A program made the translations under genes and the position numbers. Under the pieces are notes generated by a model. The model was not told the origin of the DNA, searched no databases, and saw only the letters and a program-made list of their open reading frames with translations. This document shows, piece by piece, positions 9,372 to 18,760 of a stretch of 64,000 bases of DNA. Source of the DNA: JAWKWH01 sp041397625 (GTDB taxonomy: Bacteria; Pseudomonadota; Alphaproteobacteria; Rhizobiales; Rhizobiaceae); contig JAWKWH010000002.1 of assembly GCA_041397625.1 (NCBI GenBank), positions 310,001 through 374,000 of the forward strand. The letters are read 5' to 3'. Every line of letters starts with the position of its first letter. The first letter of the stretch is position 1.

Positions 9372-10996
9372 CGATCGCAATCGCCACCAGCCCATTCGAC
9401 GACCAGCGGCCAGGCACATCCGGCCTGCGCAAGAAGGTTCCGCATTTCGCGCAGGAGAACTACGCGGAAAACTTCATCCAGTCGGTGTTCGACAGCCTTT
9501 CCGGCTATGGCGGCAGGACGCTGGTGATCGGCGGCGACGGCCGGTTCTACAACGATGTCGTCATCCAGAAGGCGATCCGTATGGCGGCGGCCAACGGTTT
9601 CGGCCGCGTGCTCGTCGGCCGCGGCGGCATCCTGTCGACACCGGCCGCCTCGCACATGATCCGCAAGCATGGCGCGTTCGGCGGCCTGGTGCTGTCGGCC
9701 AGCCATAATCCGGGCGGACCGCAGGAGGATTTCGGCATCAAATACAACATCTCCAACGGCGGACCGGCGCCGGAGGCGGTGACCGAAGCGGTCTTTGCAC
9801 GCTCGAAGGCGATCGACCGCTACTTGACAGTCGAGGCGCCAGACGTCGACCTGTCGCGCATTGGCCAAAGCGAAATCGCCGGCATGACGGTCGAGGTGGT
9901 CGACCCGGTGGCCGACTACGCCGAACTGATGGAGACGCTGTTCGACTTCGCCGCCATCAGGGACATGTTCGCCGGCGGGTTCCGCATGGTGATGGATTCG
10001 ATGTCGGCCGTGACCGGGCCTTACGCAGTCGAAATCATCGAAAAATGCCTCGGCGCGCCGACGGGCACGGTGCTGAACGCAGAGCCGCTCGCCGATTTCG
10101 GCGGCCATCACCCCGATCCCAACCTCGTGCACGCGCGGCACCTGTACGATATGGCGATGGGCGACAACCCGCCCGATCTCGCCGCCGCTTCGGACGGCGA
10201 CGGCGACCGCAATCTCGTCCTCGGCGCCGGCATCTTCGTCAACCCGTCGGATTCGCTTGCCATGCTCGCCGCCAACGCACATCTAGCGCCGGGCTACGCC
10301 GAGGGTATCGCCGGCATCGCGCGCTCGATGCCAACCAGTGCCGCGGCCGACCGGGTAGCCGAAAAGCTCGGTATAGAGATGTTCGAGACGCCGACGGGAT
10401 GGAAGTTTTTCGGCAATCTGCTCGATGCCGGCCGCGTGACGATCTGCGGCGAGGAAAGCGCAGGCACGGGTTCCAACCACGTGCGCGAGAAGGACGGCCT
10501 GTGGGCGATCCTGCTGTGGCTGAACATCCTTGCCGCGCGGCGCCAGCCGTTGAAGCAGATCGCCCGGGAGCACTGGGCGACCTACGGGCGCAATTTCTAC
10601 ACCCGTCATGACTATGAGGGCATCGATTCGTCCGCCGCCGGACGGCTGATGGACGAGCTCGGGGCGGCGATCCCGTCGCTTGCCGGCCGCTCCTTCGGCG
10701 GGTTGAACGTCTCCGGCGCCGACAGTTTCGCCTACACCGATCCGGTCGACGGGTCGGAGACGCGAAACCAGGGGCTGCGGGTGTTTTTTGAGGACGGCTC
10801 GCGCATCGTCTACCGCCTGTCGGGCACCGGAACCAGCGGCGCGACGCTACGCGTCTATATCGACGCCTACGAACCGGATCCGGCACGGCACGCCCAGGAA
10901 ACCCAGGCGGCGCTGGCGCCGCTGGTCGCGGTGGCGCGCGAGATCGCCGCGATCGAACGCCATACCGGCCGCAGGGCGCCGAGCGTCGTTACATGA
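9368..10996 (+). CDS. pgm: Phosphoglucomutase (alpha-D-glucose)
   Basis: 542 residues, interconverting glucose-1-phosphate and glucose-6-phosphate, linking glycolysis to GlgC and GlgP. The phosphoserine is in SASHNPGG (Ser112), the metal-binding loop reads DGDGDRN, and the C-terminal phosphate-binding RLSGTGTSGATLR is present. The start at 9368 overlaps the glgA stop (ATGA) and has a GGGAG ribosome site; the upstream extension lies inside glgA. glgX starts in its stop codon. The order glgA-pgm matches that known from Agrobacterium glycogen operons. Confidence 0.96.
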   Translation: MTIAIATSPFDDQRPGTSGLRKKVPHFAQENYAENFIQSVFDSLSGYGGRTLVIGGDGRFYNDVVIQKAIRMAAANGFGRVLVGRGGILSTPAASHMIRKHGAFGGLVLSASHNPGGPQEDFGIKYNISNGGPAPEAVTEAVFARSKAIDRYLTVEAPDVDLSRIGQSEIAGMTVEVVDPVADYAELMETLFDFAAIRDMFAGGFRMVMDSMSAVTGPYAVEIIEKCLGAPTGTVLNAEPLADFGGHHPDPNLVHARHLYDMAMGDNPPDLAAASDGDGDRNLVLGAGIFVNPSDSLAMLAANAHLAPGYAEGIAGIARSMPTSAAADRVAEKLGIEMFETPTGWKFFGNLLDAGRVTICGEESAGTGSNHVREKDGLWAILLWLNILAARRQPLKQIAREHWATYGRNFYTRHDYEGIDSSAAGRLMDELGAAIPSLAGRSFGGLNVSGADSFAYTDPVDGSETRNQGLRVFFEDGSRIVYRLSGTGTSGATLRVYIDAYEPDPARHAQETQAALAPLVAVAREIAAIERHTGRRAPSVVT

Positions 10997-12993
10997 GCGA
11001 CGCGGATGCGCCGCTCGGCGCCATCGTCGAGGACGGCGGCGTCCGCTTCGGCGTCTTTGCCCCGGATGCGATCACAGTATCAGTCTGCCTGTTTGACGCC
11101 GCCGACCGTCAGCTCTCCGCAACGCCGCTTGCGGCGGCGGGCGACGGTTACTGGTCGGCGCGGATCGCGGGCATCGGCGCCGGGCAGCGCTACGGATTTC
11201 GCGCCGACGGCGCCTACGACCCCGAAAATGGGAACTGGTTCGATCCCGCAAAGCTGCTCGCCGATCCACATGCCGCGCGGCTCGACCGGCCTTTCCAGTC
11301 GCATGAGGCGTTGGCCGTGCCACGCGATGGCGCCATCGACACCGCGCCGCTGATGCCCAAATGCGTGGTCGAGGAGACCGCCCTGCCCGCCGGGCCGCCG
11401 CCGCCGACCTTCAGACCGGGCGGACTGATCTACGAGATCAATGTCCGCGCGTTGACCATGCGCCATCCGGCCATTGCCGAAGCCGATCGCGGAACGCTCA
11501 GCGCGCTCGCCCACCCGGCAATTATCGAGCACCTGAAAAAGATCGGCGCCACGGCCGTCGAACTGATGCCGGTCACTGCCTGGATCGACGAACCGCACCT
11601 GGCCCGCCGCGGCCTCGTCAATGGCTGGGGCTACAATCCGGTGACTTTCATGGCGCTCGACCCGCGCCTGGCGCCCGGCGGCATCGGCGACCTCGCCCAT
11701 GTCGCCAGCGCGCTGCGCCAGGCCGGCATCGGCGTGCTGCTCGACCTGGTGTTCAACCATACCGGCGAGGGCGACGCGGACGGACCGACACTGTCGCTGC
11801 GCGGTCTCGCCAACAGGGCCGCCTACCGGCACGACGCGGCGGGCCGGCTCGTCAACGATACCGGCACCGGCAACACGGTCGCCTGCGACAACGCCTATGT
11901 CATGCGGCTTATCGTCGACAGCCTGCGCCACTTCGTGCTTGCCGGCGGCGTCGACGGTTTCCGCTTCGACCTCGCACCGGTGCTCGGTCGGTCTTCTGCC
12001 GGGTTTTCGCCGGATGCGCCGTTGATCCGCGTGCTGCGCGACGATCCGGTCATCGGATCGCGCATCCTGATCGCCGAACCGTGGGACATCGGGCCCGACG
12101 GCTACCAATTGGGACGGTTTCCGTCGCCGTTCCTGGAGTGGAACGACCGCTATCGCGACGATGTCAGGCGGTTCTGGCGCGGTGACGCCGGCACGCTCGG
12201 CGCGCTGGCGACAAGGCTTGCCGGCTCGTCGGACATTTTCGGGCGCGACGACGAGCCGGCAACGCGCGCGGTCAATTTCATCGCCGCCCATGACGGGTTC
12301 ACGCTCGCCGACCTGGTTTCCTACCGCCGCAAGCACAACGAGCCCAATGGCGAGGACAATCGCGACGGCCACAACGAGAATTTCTCCTGGAACGGCGGCC
12401 ATGAAGGCGAGACCGGCGACAGGAAGGTGACCACGGCGCGACGCGCTGACGTTAAAGCACTGCTTGCCACGCTGTTCGCCTCGCGCGGCACAATCATGCT
12501 GACCGCCGGCGACGAGTTCGGCCGCACCCAGCAGGGCAACAACAACGCCTATTGCCAGGACAACGAGCTGACATGGCTCGACTGGGAGAACCGCGACACC
12601 GAGTTGGAGGCGCATGTCGCCGCACTCGCCCGCCTGCGCGAGCGCTTTGCCGCCCTCGGCGACGTCTCGTTCCTGACCGGCACAGCAGACGACGCGCACG
12701 GATTTGCCGATGTCGAGTGGCTGGACCTGCAGGGCGCGGCGCTGACGCCCGAAACCTGGAACGGCTCGGATGCCGATCACCTGACCAAGCTGGTGCACAG
12801 CGGTGAACCGACCACACCGCTCATCGCCTTCCTCGTCAACCGGGCGCACCGGACGGCCGCTTTCCGCCTGCCGGCGCGGGCCGGATATCGCTGGAGCGGC
12901 GATGGCGTGGCGACGGATGGGCGAGTTTCGGTTTCCGCCCGCAGTGTGGCAACCGCGATCCTCGAGCGGAGCCCGTCGGCAAACGCCAAGTAG
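10993..12993 (+). CDS. glgX: Glycogen debranching enzyme
   Basis: 666 residues. GH13 isoamylase-type enzyme that hydrolyses alpha-1,6 branches left on limit dextrins by GlgP. An N-terminal CBM48-like domain precedes the barrel. The catalytic nucleophile is in GFRFDLA (about Asp326), the acid/base in AEPWD (about Glu362) and the third acid in AAHDGFTLADL. ATGA overlap with pgm marks translational coupling. It closes the tightly coupled part of the operon. Confidence 0.94.
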   Translation: MSDADAPLGAIVEDGGVRFGVFAPDAITVSVCLFDAADRQLSATPLAAAGDGYWSARIAGIGAGQRYGFRADGAYDPENGNWFDPAKLLADPHAARLDRPFQSHEALAVPRDGAIDTAPLMPKCVVEETALPAGPPPPTFRPGGLIYEINVRALTMRHPAIAEADRGTLSALAHPAIIEHLKKIGATAVELMPVTAWIDEPHLARRGLVNGWGYNPVTFMALDPRLAPGGIGDLAHVASALRQAGIGVLLDLVFNHTGEGDADGPTLSLRGLANRAAYRHDAAGRLVNDTGTGNTVACDNAYVMRLIVDSLRHFVLAGGVDGFRFDLAPVLGRSSAGFSPDAPLIRVLRDDPVIGSRILIAEPWDIGPDGYQLGRFPSPFLEWNDRYRDDVRRFWRGDAGTLGALATRLAGSSDIFGRDDEPATRAVNFIAAHDGFTLADLVSYRRKHNEPNGEDNRDGHNENFSWNGGHEGETGDRKVTTARRADVKALLATLFASRGTIMLTAGDEFGRTQQGNNNAYCQDNELTWLDWENRDTELEAHVAALARLRERFAALGDVSFLTGTADDAHGFADVEWLDLQGAALTPETWNGSDADHLTKLVHSGEPTTPLIAFLVNRAHRTAAFRLPARAGYRWSGDGVATDGRVSVSARSVATAILERSPSANAK

Positions 12994-13063
12994 AACTTTG
13001 GCCCTCCCACGCTACAAGGCACCGTGCTACGGGCGGGTGCAGGACAATCCAAGAGGAACCGAC

Positions 13064-14644
13064 ATGGCCGAATGGTGGCGCGGCTGCGTGATCTACCAGA
13101 TCTATCCACGATCCTTTCAGGACAGCAACGTCGATGGCATCGGCGATCTCGCCGGCATCACCGCGCGGCTCGATCATGTCGCCGAGCTCGGCGCCGACGC
13201 GGTGTGGCTGTCGCCGGTCTTCACCTCGCCGATGGCCGATATGGGCTACGATGTGTCGGACTATCGCGATATCGATCCCGTCTTCGGCACGCTTGACGAT
13301 TTCGACACGCTCGTTTCCCGCGCCCATGCGCTCGGGCTCAAGGTGATCATCGATCAGGTGATCTCGCATTCGTCGGACCAGCATCCGGCCTTCGCCGAAA
13401 GCCGCGCCGACCGGAGCAACCCGAAGGCCGACTGGTATGTCTGGGCCGATCCGAAGCCGGACGGCTCGCCGCCCAACAACTGGCTTGCCGTCTTCGGCGG
13501 TCCGGCATGGCATTGGGAGCCGCGCAGGCGGCAGTATTACCTGCACAATTTCCTGCCGAGCCAACCGGATTTCAACTTCCATAATCCGGATGTCCAGGAC
13601 TGGCACCTGTCGAACATGCGCTTCTGGCTCGAACGCGGCGTCGACGGCTTCCGGCTCGATACGGTGAACTTCTACTTCCACGACCGCGAGCTGCGCGACA
13701 ACCCAGCCGACGACCGCGTCAAGCAGGTACCGGAGTTCAATCCCTACGAGATGCAGTTCCACGTCCATTCGAAGAACCAGCCGGAAAACCTGGTCTTCCT
13801 CGAACGGATGCGGGCGCTGCTGGACGAGTTCGACGACCGGGTCATGGTCGGCGAAGTCGGCGACAGCCATCGCGCAATCGAGCTGATGGGCCAGTATACG
13901 ACGGGCAAGCGCCTGCACATGGCGTATTCCTTCGAGCTGCTCGGCGACGGGTTCAGCGCGGCGCATTTCCGCGACAAGGTGGAGGCCTTTTTTGCCGGCG
14001 CGCCGGGCGGCTGGCCGTGCTGGGCGTTTTCCAACCACGACGTGACACGCCATGTCTCGCGCTGGCTGCCGCATGCCAGGGATCGTGAGGCACTGGCAAA
14101 GCAGGCTGGTGCTCTGCTGCTGTCGCTGGAAGGCTCGATCTGCCTGTACCAGGGCGAGGAACTGGGCCAGACCGACACCGAACTTGCCTTCGACGAACTG
14201 ACCGACCCGCAAGGCATCGCGTTCTGGCCGGAGACGAAGGGACGAGACGGTTGCCGCACGCCGATGGTGTGGGACGAAACGCGGCCCAATGCCGGTTTCA
14301 GCGAAGCAAGCCCCTGGCTGCCGGTCAAGCCGGCGCAGGCTCAACACGCCGTTTCGGCGCAGAAGGGAGAGGCGGATTCGGTGCTCGAATTCTACCGGAC
14401 GGCGCTTTCGGTGCGCAGACAGTACCCGACGCTGGTAACCGGCGGGATAGAATTCCTCGAAATGGAAGAGCCGGTGCTCGCCTTCCGGCGCGACGATGTC
14501 ACGTGCGTCTACAATCTGTCGAAAACCGCGCGCCGCGTCGCTGTCGATGGCGTCGCCGAGTTGCTTCTTGCCAGTGCCGCGACGCCGATCAAGGACGGTC
14601 TCGAGCTCGGGCCCAACGGCTTTGCCTGGGCGCGCTCAGGTTGA
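13064..14644 (+). CDS. GH13 alpha-glucosidase
   Basis: 526 residues, cytoplasmic GH13 oligo-1,6-glucosidase/alpha-glucosidase type, releasing glucose from small alpha-glucosides. The catalytic Asp is in GFRLDTVNF (about 199), the Glu in VGEVGD (about 264) and the third acid in FSNHDVTRH. The long open frame begins at 12803 inside glgX, but the ATG at 13064 opens the family N-terminus WWRGCVIYQIYPRSF and is preceded by AGAGGA. It starts 70 bases after glgX on the same strand, so it could be co-transcribed to process maltodextrins. It resembles rhizobial AglA; the exact substrate is inferred. Confidence 0.9.
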   Translation: MAEWWRGCVIYQIYPRSFQDSNVDGIGDLAGITARLDHVAELGADAVWLSPVFTSPMADMGYDVSDYRDIDPVFGTLDDFDTLVSRAHALGLKVIIDQVISHSSDQHPAFAESRADRSNPKADWYVWADPKPDGSPPNNWLAVFGGPAWHWEPRRRQYYLHNFLPSQPDFNFHNPDVQDWHLSNMRFWLERGVDGFRLDTVNFYFHDRELRDNPADDRVKQVPEFNPYEMQFHVHSKNQPENLVFLERMRALLDEFDDRVMVGEVGDSHRAIELMGQYTTGKRLHMAYSFELLGDGFSAAHFRDKVEAFFAGAPGGWPCWAFSNHDVTRHVSRWLPHARDREALAKQAGALLLSLEGSICLYQGEELGQTDTELAFDELTDPQGIAFWPETKGRDGCRTPMVWDETRPNAGFSEASPWLPVKPAQAQHAVSAQKGEADSVLEFYRTALSVRRQYPTLVTGGIEFLEMEEPVLAFRRDDVTCVYNLSKTARRVAVDGVAELLLASAATPIKDGLELGPNGFAWARSG

Positions 14645-14746
14645 TCGACCCTTCGGGTCTCCGCGCCCTTATTGCCGTTGGCATTTGCTCCGCCGTTGCA
14701 GTAGGTTGCGCCGCCATTGCCAGGCGAGGCGCAGGGAGATGACCCG

Positions 14747-15205
14747 ATGATCATGTATTCGCGCGAACTCACGGTGAACTGGGGCGAGTCCGACCCGTTC
14801 GGCCTGGTCTATTTTCCGCTGATGCTGGCCTGGTTCAACGACACCGAGCACGATCTCCTGCGCGCCGTCGGCTTTCCGACCAATCGCATGATCGCCGAGA
14901 GCCGCACGGCTTTCGTCATGGGCGACGTGCATTTCAAGTTCATCGGACCGGCGGCCTATGGCGACCGCGTGCGCACGATCATCCAGTTGGTGAAGATGAC
15001 GAAGTCGACGCTGCACTGGGACTGCAAGGCTGTGCATTCGTCTTCAGGCGACCTGATCACGCTCGGCCGCGCCATCCGAATCCACGCGCAGATCCAGAAC
15101 GACGGCAACATCAAGTCGGTGCCGATTCCCGACGAGATTCGTGACGCGCTGTCGAAGCCCGGCGCGCTCGTGGACATGAAGGCGGGTCATCCGGAATCCG
15201 ACTAG
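14747..15205 (+). CDS. Acyl-CoA thioesterase, 4HBT family
   Basis: 152 residues with a single hot-dog domain. The motif NWGESDPFGLVYFPLMLAWF matches the 4-hydroxybenzoyl-CoA thioesterase active-site segment, where the Asp of the WG-D-P-G pattern acts as catalyst. Expected reaction is hydrolysis of an acyl- or aryl-CoA thioester. The start at 14747 has AGGGAG about 7 bases upstream; an earlier TTG at 14717 has no such site. It is 102 bases after the alpha-glucosidase and convergent with fkbM. The substrate is unknown. Confidence 0.82.
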   Translation: MIMYSRELTVNWGESDPFGLVYFPLMLAWFNDTEHDLLRAVGFPTNRMIAESRTAFVMGDVHFKFIGPAAYGDRVRTIIQLVKMTKSTLHWDCKAVHSSSGDLITLGRAIRIHAQIQNDGNIKSVPIPDEIRDALSKPGALVDMKAGHPESD

Positions 15206-15217
15206 GGACCAGCCCGA

Positions 15218-16063
15218 TCAGCGGGTGAGAAGCAGGTTTTCTTCGGTGCGGCCGGCAACATGATAGCCCCTGCCCTCGAGCGCCGCGACCACGTCGGTGC
15301 GCCATAGCGAGCGGTTCACGGTTTCTATCAGCACCGCCCCTGGCCATAACGGTTCAAGCGTCGGATCGTCGAGCAGGGGCATCAGCGCGCGGTCCTCATA
15401 GCCCTCGACATCGGCCTTGAGCAGGTCGATGCGGTTGATCGAATTGTCGCGCAGGATATCGGGCAGCGGGCATGTGGCGACTGCGACCGATTGCCGGGCG
15501 GCGCCCTTTCCCTCCAGCATCGATGCGCCGCCGATATTGCCGCCGCCGTCGGAGAACAGCAGCGCCTCGCCAGCCTCGGGTCCGGCGGCAAGGTTGAGCG
15601 CTAAAATGCGGTCGAAACCGTTCAGTGCCACGTTGCGGGCAAGCTTGGCGAAGGTGCGCGGATGCGGTTCCAACGCCAGAACGCGCGCCCCGCCCCCGGT
15701 CCGGGCGCTGACATGGAGCGAATAAACGCCGACATTGGCGCCGATGTCGACGAAGGTCATGTCCGGTCGTAGCAGAGGATCGACAAGACGGCGTTCCGGC
15801 GCCTCGGGCAGCACACCGCGCCCGACGGCGACACGGTCGCAGCGGTTCTCGGCGGGCCATGCGCGCAGCCGCACGCCCTCGGCCTCGACGTCGAACGGAC
15901 CGGGGAAACGGACGGCAAGGCGCTTGCGGAACCATTTGCGCGCGGGTCGCGGCAGGCGTTTGGTGGTCGCCAGCAGCCAGGCGGCGCGAGCGGGAAATCC
16001 GGGGCGCAACGCGCCGAACGGCTGGTCGCCGCCGTCTTCGATGTCCTCGGTCGATGGCTGCAC
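15218..16063 (-). CDS. FkbM-family methyltransferase
   Basis: 281 residues, GTG start. The SAM-binding motif VDIGANVGVYS sits about a third of the way in, followed by LALEPHP and KADVEGYE, the order found in FkbM-type O-methyltransferases. These often methylate sugars or polysaccharides; the target here is unknown. Three bases separate its start from the stop of the mechanosensitive channel gene, so the two are probably translated together. Proximity to four glycosyltransferases suggests a glycan substrate, but that is inference. Confidence 0.85.
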   Translation of the reverse strand: MQPSTEDIEDGGDQPFGALRPGFPARAAWLLATTKRLPRPARKWFRKRLAVRFPGPFDVEAEGVRLRAWPAENRCDRVAVGRGVLPEAPERRLVDPLLRPDMTFVDIGANVGVYSLHVSARTGGGARVLALEPHPRTFAKLARNVALNGFDRILALNLAAGPEAGEALLFSDGGGNIGGASMLEGKGAARQSVAVATCPLPDILRDNSINRIDLLKADVEGYEDRALMPLLDDPTLEPLWPGAVLIETVNRSLWRTDVVAALEGRGYHVAGRTEENLLLTR

Positions 16064-16066
16064 GGG

Positions 16067-18487
16067 TCAGCGATCCATGCCGGCCGTTGCGGGTTTCTTG
16101 GCGTTTTCCTCTTCGATTGCCGATCGCACCGACCCGGCGATAGCCTCGCGCTCGTCGTCGCTGAGGTCCTCGGCCTTCTTGCCGTCGGCCAGCCGCACAG
16201 TGACCTCGCGATGGGCGAACTTAATGCCCTCGCGCTCGAACAGTTCGCGTATCTCGGCGTAGATCACCTTGCGGGCGACGAACTGGTCGCCGGGCTTGGT
16301 CATGAACTTGACCCGGATGATCATCGCCGAATCTTCCATGGCGTAGACGCCCTGGGATTTCAGCGGCTGGATGAACATGTGACCGATCACCGGATGTTCG
16401 AGCAGCCTCTGGCCAAGCTTCTTGACCAGCTTGCGCACATGCTCGACATCCGTGTCGTAGGTGAGCCGCAACGGCAGTTTCATCATCACCCAGTCGCGCG
16501 AAAAGTTGGTGAGCTGGTGAATCTCTCCGAACGGAACCGTATGCACCGCGCCGAGGTGGTGGCGAAGCTGGAACGAACGAACGGATATCTTCTCGATCAC
16601 GCCCCTGACATTGCCGACCTCGATATACTCGCCCTTGCGGAAGGCATCGTCGATGAGGAAGAAAACGCCCGAGAACATGTCGCGGATCAACGTCTGGGCA
16701 CCGAAACCGATGGCGAGGCCGACGACGCCGGCACCGGCGAATAGCGGCGCGACGTTCACGCCGATGGCCGACAGGACGATCATTCCGACAACGATGACCA
16801 GCGCTCCGACCACCACATTTCGCACGATCGGAAGCAGTGTGGCCAGCCGCGACTGGCCGACGCCGCCCTCGCTATCGCCGTCTCCGGGCGAAACCGGAAC
16901 ATTGTCGAGCGTGCCGCCTTCCTCGATGATCTTGTTGTCGATGTATTTGTTGAACGAACGGATGGCGAAGGCCGTGATCAGCCCGACCAGCAATATATCG
17001 AGCGCCACGGCCAGCGGATGACCGCCCTGGCGTCCGACATCCACGCCCCAGATACGCGCCAATTCGCCGACGCAGACGACAAGGATGGTGGCGGCGATGC
17101 TGCGCTCGAAGAAATCCTTGAACACCGGTCGATACTCGCGGTCGACCTCCGGGCGTTCCTCGGCCTGATAGACGATCATTTCCTCGCCCTCGTCCATCAG
17201 GTCTGCGCTGTCGTCGAGTTCCTCCATCGGCGGCTTGTTGGCCGCCTCCCGTTCCCTGGCCTCCCGGCTCGTTTGCAGATTGCGCAACAGCCTTTCACGC
17301 TTGAAACGTCGTTCGCGACGCTCGTAGATCAGATCTAGGAGAAAGATCGAAAGACCATAGGCGAATATCGCGGCGACGAAGATGATGATCGGAGCCGCGA
17401 CCAGGACGTATCCGTCGGGCAGGTCGAGCGCCAGGCGGTAGGTGGTCACGGCCCAGGCCACCGCGAGATAGATCAGGATAGCCGGCAGCATGGCCCGGCC
17501 GAGCAATTCGAGGATTCTGGCCTTCTCGCCGGTCGCCTCGCGACCGCGGATGACCTGTACCCAGTCATGACGGTGAACGGCGGATATGAAACCGACCATA
17601 AGGGCGCCTAGGCCCGATGCGACGATGAATGCGAAACTGTGTATGTCGCGGCTGACGCCGAGGCCGAACAGCCATTGGCAGAAGCCAAACAGCACGACGG
17701 AAATCGCAATCACGACGTACCAGTCGCGATAGGTCTTTCGCGCCCGCTCGTCACCAAGATTGATCATGCGGATATTGGGCGCGTCGGGTACGAACACGTT
17801 GAGGAAGATCACGTAGCGCAGGATCCGGTACGTGGCGTAGCTGAGCACCAGCGTGTAGATGGTCATCCGAGTCGGTTCGTGGCCGGTATCGAAAATGACG
17901 GCGACCAAAATGGTGACGCCGAACATGATTGCCGTCGATACAAGCAGCAAAGAGGAGCGCAACAACAGATAGGAGAGTTTTTGCGATCGCGACGGGTTGG
18001 GCCTGTCGCGAAAGGCTTGGAAATGCTCCTGCAGGAAACCGGTGATCAGCTTGTAGATACCGAGACCGATCATCATGCCGCCAACCGCCGTGACCACAGC
18101 GGTGACGATCCACATCAACGAACCGTCCGGGCTTGCCGCTTTAAGCGTTTCGTCGAACTCTTTGAAAAAATTCCTGGAATTGATGACCATCCGCCGCAGG
18201 TTCTCGCGCGCCTGCAGGAGTGCGGCGCTGGTCATCGGCATGTGCTTTTCCTCAACCTTCTCCTCGTCGCCGCCGGGCGGATTGATGATCACGATGGTCG
18301 AACCGCCCTCGCGCGCCTTGCCGATCAGCGTGTCGAGATCGCTCGCATCCGTCGATGAGCCGGAATCGAAAACGTCGAGAACCGACTGAGCCGCTGCCGG
18401 CGCCGGCGTCAGGAGCGCCGTCGCCAGCAACGAAAACACCAATGCAAGCGCCAGCCCCAAACCTTTGTCGAACCGGAAAATTCCCAT
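16067..18487 (-). CDS. MscS-family mechanosensitive ion channel
   Basis: 806 residues from the chosen start. A signal peptide (hydrophobic core about residues 9-25, Ala-rich cleavage region near 33) precedes a periplasmic segment with charged linkers, then about ten transmembrane segments. Near the C-terminus lie the pore helix VVGLAIGFGAQTLIRD and the MscS beta domain with FFLIDDAFRKGEYIEV. It would open under membrane tension to release solutes during osmotic downshock. Large multi-helix members such as YbiO are the closest type. The ATG at 18487 is chosen over 18586 because GGGAG precedes it and a signal peptide begins directly. The gene ends three bases before fkbM. Confidence 0.9.
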   Translation of the reverse strand: MGIFRFDKGLGLALALVFSLLATALLTPAPAAAQSVLDVFDSGSSTDASDLDTLIGKAREGGSTIVIINPPGGDEEKVEEKHMPMTSAALLQARENLRRMVINSRNFFKEFDETLKAASPDGSLMWIVTAVVTAVGGMMIGLGIYKLITGFLQEHFQAFRDRPNPSRSQKLSYLLLRSSLLLVSTAIMFGVTILVAVIFDTGHEPTRMTIYTLVLSYATYRILRYVIFLNVFVPDAPNIRMINLGDERARKTYRDWYVVIAISVVLFGFCQWLFGLGVSRDIHSFAFIVASGLGALMVGFISAVHRHDWVQVIRGREATGEKARILELLGRAMLPAILIYLAVAWAVTTYRLALDLPDGYVLVAAPIIIFVAAIFAYGLSIFLLDLIYERRERRFKRERLLRNLQTSREAREREAANKPPMEELDDSADLMDEGEEMIVYQAEERPEVDREYRPVFKDFFERSIAATILVVCVGELARIWGVDVGRQGGHPLAVALDILLVGLITAFAIRSFNKYIDNKIIEEGGTLDNVPVSPGDGDSEGGVGQSRLATLLPIVRNVVVGALVIVVGMIVLSAIGVNVAPLFAGAGVVGLAIGFGAQTLIRDMFSGVFFLIDDAFRKGEYIEVGNVRGVIEKISVRSFQLRHHLGAVHTVPFGEIHQLTNFSRDWVMMKLPLRLTYDTDVEHVRKLVKKLGQRLLEHPVIGHMFIQPLKSQGVYAMEDSAMIIRVKFMTKPGDQFVARKVIYAEIRELFEREGIKFAHREVTVRLADGKKAEDLSDDEREAIAGSVRSAIEEENAKKPATAGMDR

Positions 18488-18760
18488 CTGCTCCCTGCCC
18501 GTCCGGGTTCCGACCCGGCCTTGATCGCGCCGAATCCGGCGCATTTTCCCTACAAATAAGTGGCCGTGTCGCTCAATTGCAATCAAATTGGCGTAATTGG
18601 CGGCGGGCGCCGGTCGTCAAAAAAGGCCGGGGAGGCACCAGCGCCGCCTGCGCCGCATCGTTTCCAAAACGCCGCGACCGGCGACAATTGGCCCGCGCAC
18701 CGTTTTCTTCGACAACGCTATCTACTATAGCACAGGCAAAACCTGACGTTCGGGCTGGCT
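18488..18760. promoter_or_regulatory. Divergent intergenic region between mscS and the glycosyltransferase cluster
   Basis: 273 bases separating two divergent transcription units, so promoters for both should lie here. An AT-richer run at about 18545-18600 sits next to mscS, and TACTATAG at about 18723-18730 could be a -10 element for the glycosyltransferases. No convincing -35/-10 pair can be assigned by eye. Confidence 0.35.

Noticed and set aside
11080..12849. 589-codon minus-strand open frame
   Set aside because: Antisense shadow of glgX, which has intact GH13 residues.
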